From contig JAZLAH010000061.1 in NCBI GenBank assembly GCA_045613065.1, positions 1 to 16,829 on the forward strand: a stretch of DNA of 16,829 nt, in the 5' to 3' direction. Shown one piece after another: positions 1-6,944 of the stretch (positions are counted from its first letter, which is position 1; every line of letters starts with the position of its first letter). Made by a program: the position numbers and the translations under genes. Source of the DNA: Fimenecus sp045613065 (lineage in GTDB: Bacteria; Bacillota; Clostridia; Oscillospirales; Acutalibacteraceae). The notes beneath the pieces are model-generated. The model was not told where the DNA came from and ran no database searches. It worked only from the letters and a program-made list of their open reading frames with translations.

Positions 1-18
1 GGTCGTCAGCCCCTACAA
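1..18. repeat. Edge of a palindromic intergenic repeat (partial)
   Basis: Read on the minus strand this edge is TTGTAGGGGCTGACGACC. It resembles the GTAGGGGACGCTG arm of the complete palindrome at 8304-8329, so it probably is one arm of the same family, cut by the window boundary. Only one arm is visible, so the assignment is tentative. Confidence 0.35.
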
Positions 19-348
19 TTACAATCCAAAATGGATTACCCATTTATTTTCGTCATAAGCTTTTGATAAGAGTTCTTTTAATTGGTGTAATTCGGATATA
101 TTTTCAATTAAATCAATACATTTTTGCATAGATGTTGGTGGAATGAGTGTAATGCCACTATATGCGAGACCTTTCCCTAAAACATCAAGTGTATGCCAAT
201 TAAAGTCAATATCGTTAAATTTTTCAACTATATCTTCTATATAGTCGTCATTGACGGAAATACAATCGTATTTATTAGTTTCGTATTCATCATAACGGAT
301 CCCCTCTTGTGGAGGTATTTGCATAATTCCAAACTCGTGATATGACAT
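19..348 (-). CDS. Conserved-looking hypothetical protein, 109 aa
   Basis: I do not recognise this protein. It starts at ATG 348 behind a GGAGAA ribosome binding site at about 355-360 and ends at TAA 19-21. It is a small, acidic, soluble protein with no signal peptide or membrane segment. Aspartate, glutamate and tyrosine are frequent in residues 15-50, and the C-terminal part (about 70-105) looks helical and ends in a WVIHFGL motif. It is the last gene of the minus-strand mutS cluster visible here, 78 bases after the 61-aa membrane protein, with a degenerate palindromic repeat between them. Its size and acidity recall small immunity-type proteins of polymorphic toxin systems, but no toxin is visible, so no function is assigned. 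Confidence 0.7.
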   Translation of the reverse strand: MSYHEFGIMQIPPQEGIRYDEYETNKYDCISVNDDYIEDIVEKFNDIDFNWHTLDVLGKGLAYSGITLIPPTSMQKCIDLIENISELHQLKELLSKAYDENKWVIHFGL

Positions 349-386
349 AACTTATTCTCCTTATTTACGGACATACAAGAATATTT

Positions 387-434
387 TTCCCTACGCGTTG
401 ACAAGGGAGGCTTTGCCACTACGTGATTATTCTG
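387..434 (-). repeat. Degenerate copy of CCTCCCT-type palindromic repeat
   Basis: On the minus strand this reads CAGAATAAT, then GTGGCAAAGCCTCCCTTG, then TCAACGCGTAGGGA. The same blocks (CAGAATAAT, GCCTCCCT, GTGGCAA, CAACGCGT) occur in the fuller copy at 3287-3350, partly in another order and with the GAGGGAGG arm lost. Its border overlaps the stop codon of the 61-aa gene. It is probably a decayed, non-coding miniature repeat. Confidence 0.5.
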
Positions 435-612
435 TCTTTTCTTTCTTTTGTTTGATGTTTACGATTAATGAGCAGATGCAGGCAATGAGCAAAACAATTC
501 CGATTGCAACATTGTCCTTGCTGATAAGCTTTAAGATTATGATTGCGATACTTGCGATTATGCCGATTACGGAAAATATTATTCCAAGGGTGTATTCGTT
601 GAATTTTTTCAT
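427..612 (-). CDS. Small two-span membrane protein, 61 aa
   Basis: This is a hypothetical protein of 61 residues with two predicted membrane helices (about 9-30 and 35-52), made almost wholly of Ile, Val, Leu, Ala and Gly. It has a short MKKFNEY start and a very basic tail (KQKKEKTE), so both ends probably face the cytoplasm. ATG 610-612 is preceded by a good AAGGAGC ribosome binding site on the minus strand at about 621-627. It lies 18 bases after mutS, so it is very likely cotranscribed with it. I know of no link between such a protein and mismatch repair. Many Clostridia carry short orphan membrane proteins of this kind, and no family can be assigned by eye. Confidence 0.75.
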   Translation of the reverse strand: MKKFNEYTLGIIFSVIGIIASIAIIILKLISKDNVAIGIVLLIACICSLIVNIKQKKEKTE

Positions 613-630
613 TGTCCTTGCTCCTTAAAA

Positions 631-3240
631 TTAATTTTTTGCTTTATCTATTAACTCATAAAGAAGTCCCATTGCCTCGATTGGGGTTAATGTATTTATA
701 TCTACTGTGCGGAGTCGATCCATAATATATTCTCTTGAATTAGATTCAAAGGACATCTGAAACTGTGGTTCTTCTTTTTCTTCAGGAATTTCAGTAACCA
801 TTTTTGGTTTCATCAAGTCGTTATCCTCAAGAGTTTTAAGAATTACTTTTGCTCGTTTGATTACATTGTCAGGTACACCTGCAAGTTTTGCAACCTCGAT
901 ACCATAAGAACCATCTGCACCACCACGCACAATTCTTCTTAAGAATGTAATATCGTCACCACGTTTTTTAACTGCGATATTATAGTTTTTAACACCGTCG
1001 ACTATACCTTCAAGTTCTGAAAGTTCATGATAGTGAGTTGCAAAAAGTGTTTTTGCACCGATTTTCTTTTTATCTGCAATATACTCAACAACTGAACGAG
1101 CAATACTCATACCATCAAAAGTAGAAGTACCACGACCGATTTCGTCAAGAATAATAAGACTGTTCTTTGTAGCATATTTAAGAATTTCGGAAACTTCGTT
1201 CATTTCAACCATAAATGTTGATTGACCTGAAGCCAAGTCATCAGATGCACCAACACGGGTAAAAATACTGTCAACAATGCCGATATCCGCTGATTTTGCA
1301 GGAACAAAGCAACCCATCTGTGCCATAAGAACAATGATTGCAATTTGTCGCATATATGTGGATTTACCTGCCATATTAGGACCTGTGATAACAGCCATTC
1401 TGTTGTCTTCACAATCAAGTAATGTGTCATTAGGAACAAACATTGTCTTTTTCTGTAATGCTTCAACTACAGGATGTCTGCCTTCAGAAATTCTTACAAC
1501 ACCTTTATCATTGATATCAGGTCTTGTGTAATTATTATTAACTGAAACTGTTGCAAATGAACAGAGAACATCTAAAAGTGCTATTGCATGTGCTGTTCGT
1601 TGAGTACGAAGATATTCACCCGCAATCTTTTTACGAATTGAATTAAAAATCTCATATTCAAGACCTACAATTCTTTCCTGTGCACCAAGGACTTTCGTTT
1701 CAAGAGTTTTCAATTCTTCTGTAATATATCTTTCACAGTTTGAAAGGGTCTGCTTTCTGATATATGTATCAGGAACTAATTCCTTATATGAATTGAGGAC
1801 TTCAAAGTAATAACCGAACACTTTGTTATATCCGATTTTAAGTTTTTTGATTCCTGTTTTTTCCTGCTCATCTGCTTCAAGTTTTGCAAGGATACTCTTA
1901 CCACCATTTACAATATCACGAAGTTCATCAAGTTCCTTATTGAAACCATCTTTAATCATTCCACCTTCACGAACAGAAAATGGTGCATCGTCTTTAATAG
2001 CAACTTGGATAAGTGAACAAACATCATCTAAAACATCAAGTTCATTGTAAACATATTTCAACAATGTACAACTGACATTTTTGAGGTTTTCTTTAAGTTG
2101 TGGCAACTTTTCAAGTGTTGATTTAAGAGATAAAAGTTCCTTTGCATTGGCTGTATTATATACGACTCTTGTCATAAGGCGTTCCATATCATAAACGCCA
2201 ACTAAAAGTTCGGTTTCACCCTCGCGGAGTTCTGTATTTTTATAAAGCTCATCAACAGCATTAAGTCGTTTTGAAATCTCAACACAATCGTAAAGTGGTC
2301 GCTCAATAAACGAACGAAGCATACGCTTACCCATAGCAGTTTTTGTCTTATCAAGCACCCAGAGAAGTGAACCTTTCTTATCCCTGTCACGCATTGTTTC
2401 AAGGAGTTCGAGATTACGGATTGCAGAAATACCAAGGCTCATTAACTTTGCATCCGTATAAAAATTCACATTACGGATGTTTTCCAAATCTCTTTTTTGA
2501 GTTGAACGAAGATAAGAAAGAGCTGCACCCAATGCACAAACTGCAGTATCGCGCTGATTAAGTGAAAGTGTTGCTAAATCATTTGTATTAAAATGTTCTT
2601 TACAAGTATTTTCAGCATTAGAGAATTCGAATTCTTCAATCAATAGCTCAACAGACGCTTCAAGTTTTTTTGATATGAAATCTGAAAGAGAATTAAATGA
2701 AACAACCTCTTTATTAAGAATAATTTCAGTAGGAAGGTATCTTCCCATTTCATTTATAACTCTTTGTTCAACGTTTTCATTAAATTCTGTTAAATTGACC
2801 TCGCCTGTTGAAATATCGATAAAGCACATACCAACATTACCATTGGATGCGCATACAGATGCAAGATAATTATTCTTTGATTCGTCAAGCATTGAACTTT
2901 CAATTACAGTACCAGGTGTTATAACACGTATAACATCACGACGGACAATACCTTTTGCAGCAGCAGGGTCTTCCATCTGCTCACAAATTGCTACCTTATA
3001 TCCTTTCCCGACAAGTTTTGCAATATATCCATCTGCACTATGAAAAGGAACACCACACATAGGTGCTCTTTCTTCCTCACCACAATCACGACCTGTAAGG
3101 ACTAATTCAAGCTCTTTTGATGCTGTTTTTGCATCGTCAAAGAACATTTCATAAAAGTCACCAAGACGGAAAAGTAATATGGTGTCTTCGTAATTCTTTT
3201 TTATTTGGAAATATTGTTGCATCATTGGTGAAAGTGCCAT
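631..3240 (-). CDS. mutS: DNA mismatch repair protein MutS
   Basis: This 869-aa protein recognises mismatches and small loops and starts post-replicative repair with MutL. It is full length for MutS. The N-terminal mismatch-recognition domain carries GDFYEMF (27-33) with the Phe-X-Glu wedge F29/E31. The connector, lever and clamp domains follow. The ABC ATPase domain has Walker A GPNMAGKST (620-628), the STFMVEM signature (674-680), Walker B LIILDE (695-700) and the H-loop THYHEL (735-740). Near the C-terminus, QMSF (828-831) resembles the beta-clamp-binding motif found at a similar place in B. subtilis MutS. The end, LTPIEAMGLLYELIDKAK, is the usual MutS tail. ATG 3240 has an AGAAGGAA ribosome binding site. 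The RicA-like gene lies 114 bases upstream with a palindromic repeat between them. mutL, which often follows mutS, is not next. Confidence 0.98.
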   Translation of the reverse strand: MALSPMMQQYFQIKKNYEDTILLFRLGDFYEMFFDDAKTASKELELVLTGRDCGEEERAPMCGVPFHSADGYIAKLVGKGYKVAICEQMEDPAAAKGIVRRDVIRVITPGTVIESSMLDESKNNYLASVCASNGNVGMCFIDISTGEVNLTEFNENVEQRVINEMGRYLPTEIILNKEVVSFNSLSDFISKKLEASVELLIEEFEFSNAENTCKEHFNTNDLATLSLNQRDTAVCALGAALSYLRSTQKRDLENIRNVNFYTDAKLMSLGISAIRNLELLETMRDRDKKGSLLWVLDKTKTAMGKRMLRSFIERPLYDCVEISKRLNAVDELYKNTELREGETELLVGVYDMERLMTRVVYNTANAKELLSLKSTLEKLPQLKENLKNVSCTLLKYVYNELDVLDDVCSLIQVAIKDDAPFSVREGGMIKDGFNKELDELRDIVNGGKSILAKLEADEQEKTGIKKLKIGYNKVFGYYFEVLNSYKELVPDTYIRKQTLSNCERYITEELKTLETKVLGAQERIVGLEYEIFNSIRKKIAGEYLRTQRTAHAIALLDVLCSFATVSVNNNYTRPDINDKGVVRISEGRHPVVEALQKKTMFVPNDTLLDCEDNRMAVITGPNMAGKSTYMRQIAIIVLMAQMGCFVPAKSADIGIVDSIFTRVGASDDLASGQSTFMVEMNEVSEILKYATKNSLIILDEIGRGTSTFDGMSIARSVVEYIADKKKIGAKTLFATHYHELSELEGIVDGVKNYNIAVKKRGDDITFLRRIVRGGADGSYGIEVAKLAGVPDNVIKRAKVILKTLEDNDLMKPKMVTEIPEEKEEPQFQMSFESNSREYIMDRLRTVDINTLTPIEAMGLLYELIDKAKN

Positions 3241-3286
3241 ATTGAAATTCCTTCTTAGTAAATAGATTTTTGGAAAGATTTTATCT

Positions 3287-3350
3287 CTCCCTCCGTCAAC
3301 GCTGACGCGTTGCCACCTCCCTCATCAGAGGGAGGCAAGCAATTATTCTG
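3287..3350 (-). repeat. CCTCCCTC palindromic repeat with two hairpins
   Basis: Two adjacent perfect hairpins are visible. One is CCTCCCTC (3316-3323), loop ATCA, GAGGGAGG (3328-3335). The other is CAACGC (3297-3302), loop TGAC, GCGTTG (3307-3312). A further CTCCCTCC arm lies at 3287-3294. The block is much richer in GC than its surroundings and sits between the RicA-like gene and mutS. There is no T-tract, so it is not a classical terminator, though it could affect mRNA stability or lower mutS expression. I recall similar CCTCCCT...GAGGGAGGTGGC elements as abundant dispersed repeats in Ruminococcus-like genomes. Confidence 0.7.
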
Positions 3351-3354
3351 TTAA

Positions 3355-3783
3355 TTAGTGGCTACAACCTTCGTCGCCACAGTCACAATGACAACCTGAG
3401 CAGTCGCCACCACACTGATGTGCTTTAGGGTCACATGTTTCTGGGTCATCACCATTTACACACATTGCAAGAATACCTGTAAGGTAGTTCATGAGTTCAT
3501 CGATATCCTGTCTTGCTTTTTCATAAGCCTGCATATTAGGATTCATCATAATCTGTGTGTATACACCACGGAATTCTTCGTCATAAGCCTTCATCTTATC
3601 TTCGCTTGGTTCTTCCTTTGATGCTTCGTGCTGATATGAAACCTGAATAAGCTGAATTTTGCTCATAAGCTCGTTGAGTGCTGTATCCTTTTCGTTAGCT
3701 TCAATAGCTTTCTGCATTGCAAGATATCTTTCATCCTGCTGAATTGCTTTACCAAGTTCTCTTGTAAGTTTTTCGAGTGACAT
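3355..3783 (-). CDS. YlbF/YmcA (RicA-like) family protein with Cys-rich tail
   Basis: The 142-aa protein has a helical YlbF/YmcA-type domain (about 1-106, including YTQIMMNPNMQAYEKARQD at 75-93) followed by a tail with eight cysteines: C108, C117, C124, C128, C131, C133, C135 and C140. Three histidines (122, 132, 142) lie in the same tail. In B. subtilis, RicA (YmcA) and RicF (YlbF) join RicT in a complex that carries [4Fe-4S] clusters and acts on RNase Y-dependent mRNA maturation. There ymcA lies between miaB and mutS, as this gene does, so position favours RicA over RicF. ATG 3783 has a strong AAGGAGC site, and miaB ends 33 bases upstream. Metal or cluster binding by the tail is inferred. 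The Cys density exceeds what I recall for the Bacillus proteins. Confidence 0.85.
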   Translation of the reverse strand: MSLEKLTRELGKAIQQDERYLAMQKAIEANEKDTALNELMSKIQLIQVSYQHEASKEEPSEDKMKAYDEEFRGVYTQIMMNPNMQAYEKARQDIDELMNYLTGILAMCVNGDDPETCDPKAHQCGGDCSGCHCDCGDEGCSH

Positions 3784-3816
3784 TTTGTTTTTGCTCCTTT
3801 ATTTTTACTATAATTT

Positions 3817-5229
3817 TTATTTAATGAGTTCACCTCTGACAAGCCAGTTAAGTGGTTCAGTCACTTTTACGTGACAAAATTTTCCAACTAAACTTTTGTT
3901 GTCAGACGGAAATTCAATAATAACGTTACCATCGGTTCTGCCTGCCAAATATCCGTCGAGAGTTTTACTATCTCCCTCACAGAGTACTCTGTAGGTTTTA
4001 CCTTTCATTTCTGCACTGTGATTTGCTGCAATGTTTTCTTGCAAGTCACACAGTTCTTTAAACCATTTGCTTTTTTCCTCATATGGAATAGGGTCTTCCA
4101 TTAAAGATGCTTTTGTACCCTTTCTGCTTGAGAAAATAAAAGTAAAAAGTGAAGTATATCCAACTTCCTTTATGAGTGATAAAGTATCACAGAACTCTTC
4201 GTAAGTCTCCCCTGGAAAACCAACGATTATATCACTTGTAAGGGACAATCCTTCAATTTTTTCCTTTGCATAATTAATAAGTTCAAGATACTTTTCACGA
4301 GTATAACGACGATTCATCTCTTTTAACACTCTGTTATTGCCAGATTGTACTGGAAGATGAATATGCTTTGATGCTTTTTCGCATTCTGCTATTGTGTCGA
4401 TAAGCTCTTTTGTACAGTCCTTTGGGTGTGAGGTCATAAATCGGATTGTGAAATCACCAGGTATGTCATTAAGCTTACGGATAAGTTTTGAGAAATTTAT
4501 ATCTTCGTCGAGACCTTTTCCGTAAGAATTAACATTCTGTCCAAGAAGCGTAATATCCTTATAACCCTCTGAAACTATCTGCTTAAATTCTGCAATAATA
4601 TCCGCTGATTTTCGGCTTCTTTCTCTACCTCGGACATAAGGCACAACACAATATGTACAGAAATTATCGCAACCGTACATAATAGGAAGCCAGGCCTTTG
4701 CAGAATTGTCACGGATTGCAGGGATACCCTCTGCCACAGGATTTGTTTCTGTCATATCAGAGAATACTCTTTTTCCCCTTGTAAGATATTTTTTGAAGAT
4801 TTCGGGTATTAAATGCTGATTATGAGTACCGAAAACAATATCAACATATGGATAGCTTTTATAAAGCTTTTCACGGATATGCTCCTGCTGCATCATACAG
4901 CCACAAAGTGCAATAATAAGATTAGGATTTGACTTCTTTAATTTCTTAATCGCACCGATATTGCCGAAAACTCTGTCTTCAGCGTGTTCACGAATTGCAC
5001 AGGTGTTATAAAGAATCAGGTCAGCTTCTTCCCTCTCTTCGGTCATTTCATATCCCATTAATGAAAGAAGACCTTTGATTCTCTCACTGTCGGCAACATT
5101 ACCCTGACAGCCATAAGTGTGTACAAATGCCTTTGGAGTGTTACCATGACGATGAAGTAAAAGTTCATTTACCTCACCTGCTATATTCTTTTGTAATTCG
5201 ATTTGTTCGTTTGATATAAAATTTGTCAA
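3817..5229 (-). CDS. miaB: tRNA-2-methylthio-N6-dimethylallyladenosine synthase MiaB
   Basis: MiaB is a radical-SAM methylthiotransferase that converts i6A37 to ms2i6A37 in tRNAs reading UNN codons. The 470-aa protein has all three family domains. The N-terminal domain (about 34-150) ligates the auxiliary [4Fe-4S] cluster through C41 (TYGCQGN), C77 (NTCAIRE) and C111 (CGCMMQQ). The radical-SAM domain has CDNFCTYC with C187, C191 and C194. A TRAM RNA-binding domain lies at about 404-468. The start is a TTG at 5227-5229, supported by GAAGGAAG at 5238-5245, which lies inside the last codons of the upstream hydrolase gene. No ATG fits the domain start. Only 3 bases separate it from the hydrolase stop, so the two are coupled. 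The RicA-like gene and mutS follow on the same strand. Confidence 0.96.
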   Translation of the reverse strand: MTNFISNEQIELQKNIAGEVNELLLHRHGNTPKAFVHTYGCQGNVADSERIKGLLSLMGYEMTEEREEADLILYNTCAIREHAEDRVFGNIGAIKKLKKSNPNLIIALCGCMMQQEHIREKLYKSYPYVDIVFGTHNQHLIPEIFKKYLTRGKRVFSDMTETNPVAEGIPAIRDNSAKAWLPIMYGCDNFCTYCVVPYVRGRERSRKSADIIAEFKQIVSEGYKDITLLGQNVNSYGKGLDEDINFSKLIRKLNDIPGDFTIRFMTSHPKDCTKELIDTIAECEKASKHIHLPVQSGNNRVLKEMNRRYTREKYLELINYAKEKIEGLSLTSDIIVGFPGETYEEFCDTLSLIKEVGYTSLFTFIFSSRKGTKASLMEDPIPYEEKSKWFKELCDLQENIAANHSAEMKGKTYRVLCEGDSKTLDGYLAGRTDGNVIIEFPSDNKSLVGKFCHVKVTEPLNWLVRGELIK

Positions 5230-5232
5230 AAT

Positions 5233-6174
5233 TTATACTTCCTTCATATAGGTTGATAAAAGGAAATTGAGAACATCCTTGAAAACAACCTCACGGTCTG
5301 TTTCGTTTGTTATTTCGTGTCTCATTCCCGGATAAAGAATTGTTGTTGGTTCAATACCTGCTGAAACTAAACCATCAGCAACTGCCAAAACACCTTTACC
5401 ATTCATACCAACAGGGTCATTAGCACCTGAAATAATCATAATTGGTATATCCTTTGGAATTCTGAAAACCCAATCAGAGTCGCAAGCTTCACGAATAATG
5501 TTATAGATATCACGATAACCTGCAAGAGTGTATGTAAAACCACAGAATTCATCATTTGAATATGCAAGACGATTTTCTGCATTTTCTGAAAGCCAAGCAA
5601 GAGGATTTTCCTTGTCAGTCCCGAGCATTGAGAAACCCTTATTCATAATCTCAGCCATCTTATCAACTCTTCTCATAAGACCATACTTGCTTACGAGTGC
5701 ATCAATAATGTCAACACCGGCATTGATGATGTCAGGCATATCACCTGTACCACAAAGAATCATGCCGTTGAGTTCATAGCCAAAATGCATTGCATAAACT
5801 CTTGTACAGAATGAACCCATTGAATGACCGAAAAGGAAATATGGGATATCAGGATTTCTCTTTTTCATGATTTTTGTAAGGATATGCATATCGTCAACAA
5901 GACGCTTATCACCATTATAATCACCCATATATCCAATCTGATAACGGTCATCAATACTCTTACCATGACCTAAATGGTCATTACCACAAACAACAAAACC
6001 GTTAGCAGCTAAATAACGAGCAAATTCGTCATATCTTGCAATATGTTCAGCCATACCGTGAGCAAGCTGAACGATACCAACAGGTGTTAATTCGTCATCT
6101 TCCCAGATTAAAGTTCTGATTTTATTTATTCCATTTGATGAGTTAAAATAAGCTTCTTTTCTAACTAATGCCAT
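5233..6174 (-). CDS. Alpha/beta hydrolase, lysophospholipase/monoacylglycerol lipase type
   Basis: The 313-aa cytoplasmic serine hydrolase (Hydrolase_4 / serine aminopeptidase S33 type) has the complete catalytic set. The oxyanion region is HGMAEHIARY (39-48). The family block NDHLGHGKS lies at 65-73. The nucleophile elbow is GHSMG with S118, and the other triad members are D253 (ANDPVG) and H286 (MRHEI). Proteins with this HGMAEH...GHSMGS layout usually hydrolyse lysophospholipids or monoacylglycerols, but the substrate here is inferred only from family. There is no signal peptide. ATG 6174 follows a perfect AGGAGG (about 6182-6187 on the minus strand). It is the promoter-proximal gene of the miaB-mutS cluster, and its 5' leader carries the phased TATGCA half-sites. 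Confidence 0.92.
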   Translation of the reverse strand: MALVRKEAYFNSSNGINKIRTLIWEDDELTPVGIVQLAHGMAEHIARYDEFARYLAANGFVVCGNDHLGHGKSIDDRYQIGYMGDYNGDKRLVDDMHILTKIMKKRNPDIPYFLFGHSMGSFCTRVYAMHFGYELNGMILCGTGDMPDIINAGVDIIDALVSKYGLMRRVDKMAEIMNKGFSMLGTDKENPLAWLSENAENRLAYSNDEFCGFTYTLAGYRDIYNIIREACDSDWVFRIPKDIPIMIISGANDPVGMNGKGVLAVADGLVSAGIEPTTILYPGMRHEITNETDREVVFKDVLNFLLSTYMKEV

Positions 6175-6202
6175 GGTTTTTCCTCCTTAAACAGAAGACG
6201 TT

Positions 6203-6228
6203 TATGCATTTTTGCATACTTCTGCATA
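6203..6228. promoter_or_regulatory. Three TATGCA half-sites phased at 10 bp
   Basis: TATGCA occurs at 6203-6208, and its complement TGCATA at 6213-6218 and 6223-6228, with 4-base spacers (TTTT, CTTC). The 6203/6213 pair is a perfect palindrome, and all three starts differ by exactly 10 bp, so they face the same side of the helix. They lie about 5-30 bases downstream of the predicted hydrolase transcription start, a place where a bound repressor would block transcription. The alternative is an mRNA hairpin with a TTTT loop. Confidence 0.45.
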
Positions 6229-6239
6229 TTAATAGATAG

Positions 6240-6268
6240 ATTATACTACAAAACAAGTTTTTTGTCAT
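6240..6268 (-). promoter_or_regulatory. Sigma-A-type promoter of the hydrolase-miaB cluster
   Basis: On the minus strand, ATGACA (6263-6268) and a perfect TATAAT (6240-6245) are separated by 17 bp. The expected start is near 6233, giving a leader of about 58 bases. The DNA upstream of the -35 box is extremely AT-rich, which may act as an UP element. Confidence 0.7.
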
Positions 6269-6431
6269 TAAAAAATCGTAAATTTTTATATTTTTTTATT
6301 TTTGTATATATAACTATTTACTAGTATATTTTCAAATAATTTTTATATAATTTTATTAAAACAATAATGTTTTTCTGTCTTAAAAGAGGATTTTCAATGA
6401 TTTTTTGCTAAAAAAACACTACCACTTTCAT
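6269..6431. other. AT-rich divergent spacer
   Basis: This is the middle of the gene-free stretch 6175-6489 between two divergent promoters. It is almost wholly A and T, with long T and A runs. I see no open reading frame with a ribosome binding site and no stable RNA. It may serve as UP-element DNA for either promoter. Confidence 0.6.
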
Positions 6432-6460
6432 TTGCAAGAAAAGAATATTTATGATAAAAT
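6432..6460 (+). promoter_or_regulatory. Promoter of the SCP2-domain gene
   Basis: TTGCAA (6432-6437) and TAAAAT (6455-6460) lie 17 bp apart, with TGA directly before the -10, giving an extended -10. The start is expected near 6467, so the leader is only about 23 bases. The nagA promoter has the same -35 and -10 hexamers and the same spacing. Confidence 0.7.
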
Positions 6461-6489
6461 ACTAAAAAAAGAAATAAGGAGTGAAAACT

Positions 6490-6813
6490 ATGACATACGA
6501 ACAGGTAGTAGCAAAGGTTAAGGCAAAGTTTGCTGATGCAGACGCTTCTGCAATTGACGGCGTTGTTGCATTACAGATTAACCTTGAAGGCAAGAACACA
6601 AACGGTATTTTCTACATCGAAGTTAAGGACCACAACGTTAATGTTGAGCCTTATGAATACTATGACAGACACGCTATTGTAACTGTTAATCCAACAAACC
6701 TTATAAAGATTGTTGATGGTAAGCTTGATGCTGTTGAAGCATACAACAAGGGTAAAGTTACTGTTGAAGGCGATGCAGGTGCAGTGCTTACTGTTATGAA
6801 TCTTGTAAAATAA
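6490..6813 (+). CDS. Stand-alone SCP2 sterol-carrier-like domain protein
   Basis: The 107-aa protein is a single SCP2-like lipid-binding fold. Visible hallmarks are the N-terminal helix, the IFYIEVKDHNVNVEP strand pair (about 37-51), DRHAIVTVNPTNLIKIVDGKLDAVEAYNKGKV (about 56-87), where the NLIKIVDGKLDAVEAY stretch is the family's most conserved part, and a final VEGDAGAVLTVMNLVK. Bacterial stand-alone SCP2 proteins are thought to bind hydrophobic ligands such as fatty acyl groups. The ligand here is unknown. A GTG at 6481 is in frame but overlaps the AAGGAGTG ribosome binding site (6476-6483), so ATG 6490 is preferred. The gene is monocistronic, with its own promoter at 6432-6460 and a strong terminator at 6835-6867, and is divergent from the hydrolase. 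Confidence 0.9.
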   Translation: MTYEQVVAKVKAKFADADASAIDGVVALQINLEGKNTNGIFYIEVKDHNVNVEPYEYYDRHAIVTVNPTNLIKIVDGKLDAVEAYNKGKVTVEGDAGAVLTVMNLVK

Positions 6814-6834
6814 ATTAGTTTTACACAAAATTTG

Positions 6835-6867
6835 ACGGACATCAGATGATGTCCGTTTTTCTTTTTT
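6835..6867 (+). terminator. Rho-independent terminator of the SCP2 gene
   Basis: A perfect 9-bp stem ACGGACATC (6835-6843) / GATGTCCGT (6848-6856) with an AGAT loop is followed by a T-rich run to 6867. Confidence 0.92.
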
Positions 6868-6877
6868 TAACATGTTC

Positions 6878-6905
6878 TTTACATTTTATAGTTATGTGGT
6901 ATAAT
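6878..6905 (+). promoter_or_regulatory. Promoter of the Gfo/Idh gene
   Basis: TTTACA (6878-6883) and a perfect TATAAT (6900-6905) are 16 bp apart, with TGG before the -10 (extended -10). It begins just after the SCP2 terminator. The leader to ATG 6945 is about 33 bases. Confidence 0.8.
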
Positions 6906-6944
6906 TCTTTTAATAAATTAAACTCCACGAGGGAGAATGGTATT

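Noticed and set aside
1200..2869. Open frames on both strands inside mutS
   Set aside because: The mutS frame is intact and fully motif-supported; these are low-complexity shadows.
3287..3350. Hairpin block read as a terminator for the RicA-like gene
   Set aside because: There is no T-tract on the minus strand after the stem, and the block resembles a second repeat copy.
6571..6873. Minus-strand frames covering the SCP2 gene
   Set aside because: They run antisense to a well-supported gene with its own promoter, ribosome binding site and terminator.
6846..6944. N-terminal extension of the Gfo/Idh gene to 6846
   Set aside because: It would start in the SCP2 terminator hairpin and precede the gene's own promoter. 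ATG 6945 has the ribosome binding site.
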